Position numbers and translations under genes: made by a program. A stretch of 6,109 bases of DNA from an uncultured Desulfobulbaceae bacterium (GTDB lineage: Bacteria; Desulfobacterota; Desulfobulbia; Desulfobulbales; Desulfobulbaceae), in NCBI GenBank assembly GCA_947260045.1, contig CAMYOP010000178.1, positions 1-6,109 on the forward strand, read 5' to 3'. The notes under the pieces were generated by a model. It ran no database searches. It was not told the DNA's origin and saw only the letters and a program-made list of their open reading frames with translations. The stretch's first letter is position 1. Every line of letters begins with the position of its first letter. Positions 5,294 to 6,109 of this stretch are shown piece by piece.

Positions 5294-6109
5294 TTAAGCC
5301 TCTATGCCGACAATCATTTGCTCGATAACATCCAGGCCGCCAGACCAAAATTCCTTATCCGTCAGATCAATGCCAAAAGGCTTAAGCAAATCATAGGGTG
5401 TTTCACTGCCGCCTGCTGCCAGCAATTCAAGATATTTGCTGACAAAAGCCTCGCCTTCTTTTTGGTAGCGTGCATAAAGCGCCAGGACCAGCAATTCGCC
5501 AAAGGCGTAGGAATAGACATAACCGGGGGTGCTGAGGAAATGAGGTATATAAGACCACCAGGACGCATAATCATCAGTGAGTGTTACCGCATCTCCAAAC
5601 ATAGGTTTCTGAGTCTCCAGCCAATAGGTGGAGAGCATTTCAGCAGAAAGCTCACCATGTTCACGCCGTCCATTGTGCATCTTTTCTTCAAAACGGTTCA
5701 TTGAAATCTGACGAAAGACGGTGGCAAAGGTGGATTCAATTTTCTGACAGATAAAGGCACGGCGGGCATCACATTCCAGGAGTTTAAGCTCTGCCTGAAA
5801 GACAAGAAACTCGGCAAAAACACTTGCCGTTTCTGCAAGGACAAGAGGTGTATCAGAGTTATAATAGCCAAGATCAGCAGCTAAATATTGGTGAATTCCG
5901 TGGCCCAATTCATGGGCAACTGTCTCAACATCACGGAGCGTACCAGTATAATTGACCATCACATAGGGATGGACTTCTGGCACACAGGGATGAGCAAAAG
6001 CTCCCCCTCGTTTTCCGACCTGAATGGGTGCATGAATCCATTTTTTCTCAAAAAATAATTCTGCAATTTCTACCATGCGCGGCGAAAATTCAGCAAAAGC
6101 ATCGAGCAC
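5294..6109 (-). CDS. pepF: PepF/M3-family oligoendopeptidase, C-terminal part (cut by window edge)
   Basis: The frame runs off the right edge with no start, leaving the last 271 residues of a protein that is usually near 600. M3 peptidases are cytoplasmic zinc enzymes that cut short peptides. The zinc site is complete: HELGH (residues 66-70 of the visible part) gives two His ligands and the catalytic Glu67, and Glu93 in LAETASVFAE is the third ligand. Further family marks are GELSAEMLSTYWLETQ (152-167), MFGDAV (170-175), IPHFLSTPGYVYSYAFGELL (188-207, with substrate-positioning His and Tyr) and LLAAGGSETPYDLLKPFGID (229-248). This C-terminal pattern fits the PepF/M3 subfamily; the symbol is by family and not proof of equivalence to lactococcal PepF. 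The first codon at the edge is GTG, internal to the gene. maf follows 15 bases downstream. No promoter is visible because the 5' part lies outside. Confidence 0.95.
   Translation of the reverse strand: MLDAFAEFSPRMVEIAELFFEKKWIHAPIQVGKRGGAFAHPCVPEVHPYVMVNYTGTLRDVETVAHELGHGIHQYLAADLGYYNSDTPLVLAETASVFAEFLVFQAELKLLECDARRAFICQKIESTFATVFRQISMNRFEEKMHNGRREHGELSAEMLSTYWLETQKPMFGDAVTLTDDYASWWSYIPHFLSTPGYVYSYAFGELLVLALYARYQKEGEAFVSKYLELLAAGGSETPYDLLKPFGIDLTDKEFWSGGLDVIEQMIVGIEA

Overview
The window holds four rightward (+) genes followed by two leftward (-) genes. The (+) genes look like an accessory cell-envelope cluster and the (-) genes are housekeeping. The organism is probably a Gram-negative didermic bacterium: there is an outer-membrane beta-barrel protein with a Sec signal peptide and a C-terminal aromatic residue, plus two more exported proteins. 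The style of the TPR-barrel protein and of the secreted SUMF1-domain protein, together with moderate base composition, recalls Desulfobacterota (former Deltaproteobacteria). This taxonomic guess is from memory of such proteins and is weak.

Layout. 1-900 (+): 3' part of an unrecognised gene for a probably disordered, acidic and Gly/Pro-containing protein; its frame is open to the left edge. 901-1093: a perfect two-copy 36-bp tandem repeat that runs into a plausible intrinsic terminator. 1094-2491 (+): exported protein with an N-terminal TPR domain and a C-terminal outer-membrane beta-barrel, reminiscent of Slam (DUF560-type) proteins. 2507-3202 (+): 15 bases downstream, with a TTG start and a strong Shine-Dalgarno; an exported protein with a short folded-looking segment and a C-terminal half that is about 40% proline. 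3203-3318: a spacer with a small hairpin. 3319-4401 (+): exported SUMF1/FGE-sulfatase-fold protein lacking the catalytic cysteines of true formylglycine-generating enzymes. 4402-4675: a 274-base convergent intergenic region with several weak inverted repeats and no supported gene. 4676-5278 (-): Maf nucleotide pyrophosphatase. 5294-6109 (-): C-terminal part of a PepF/M3-family zinc oligoendopeptidase, cut by the right edge.

How the genes may work together. The TPR-barrel and Pro-rich genes are almost certainly one transcription unit and probably act together in the envelope: a barrel that exports or displays something, and a periplasmic or surface partner that could span the periplasm. The SUMF1-domain gene follows in the same direction with its own Shine-Dalgarno after 116 bases, and may be a surface or periplasmic binding protein of the same set. 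maf and the peptidase form a separate housekeeping pair transcribed towards the cluster. I see no RNA gene, CRISPR array, transposase or reverse transcriptase in the window.
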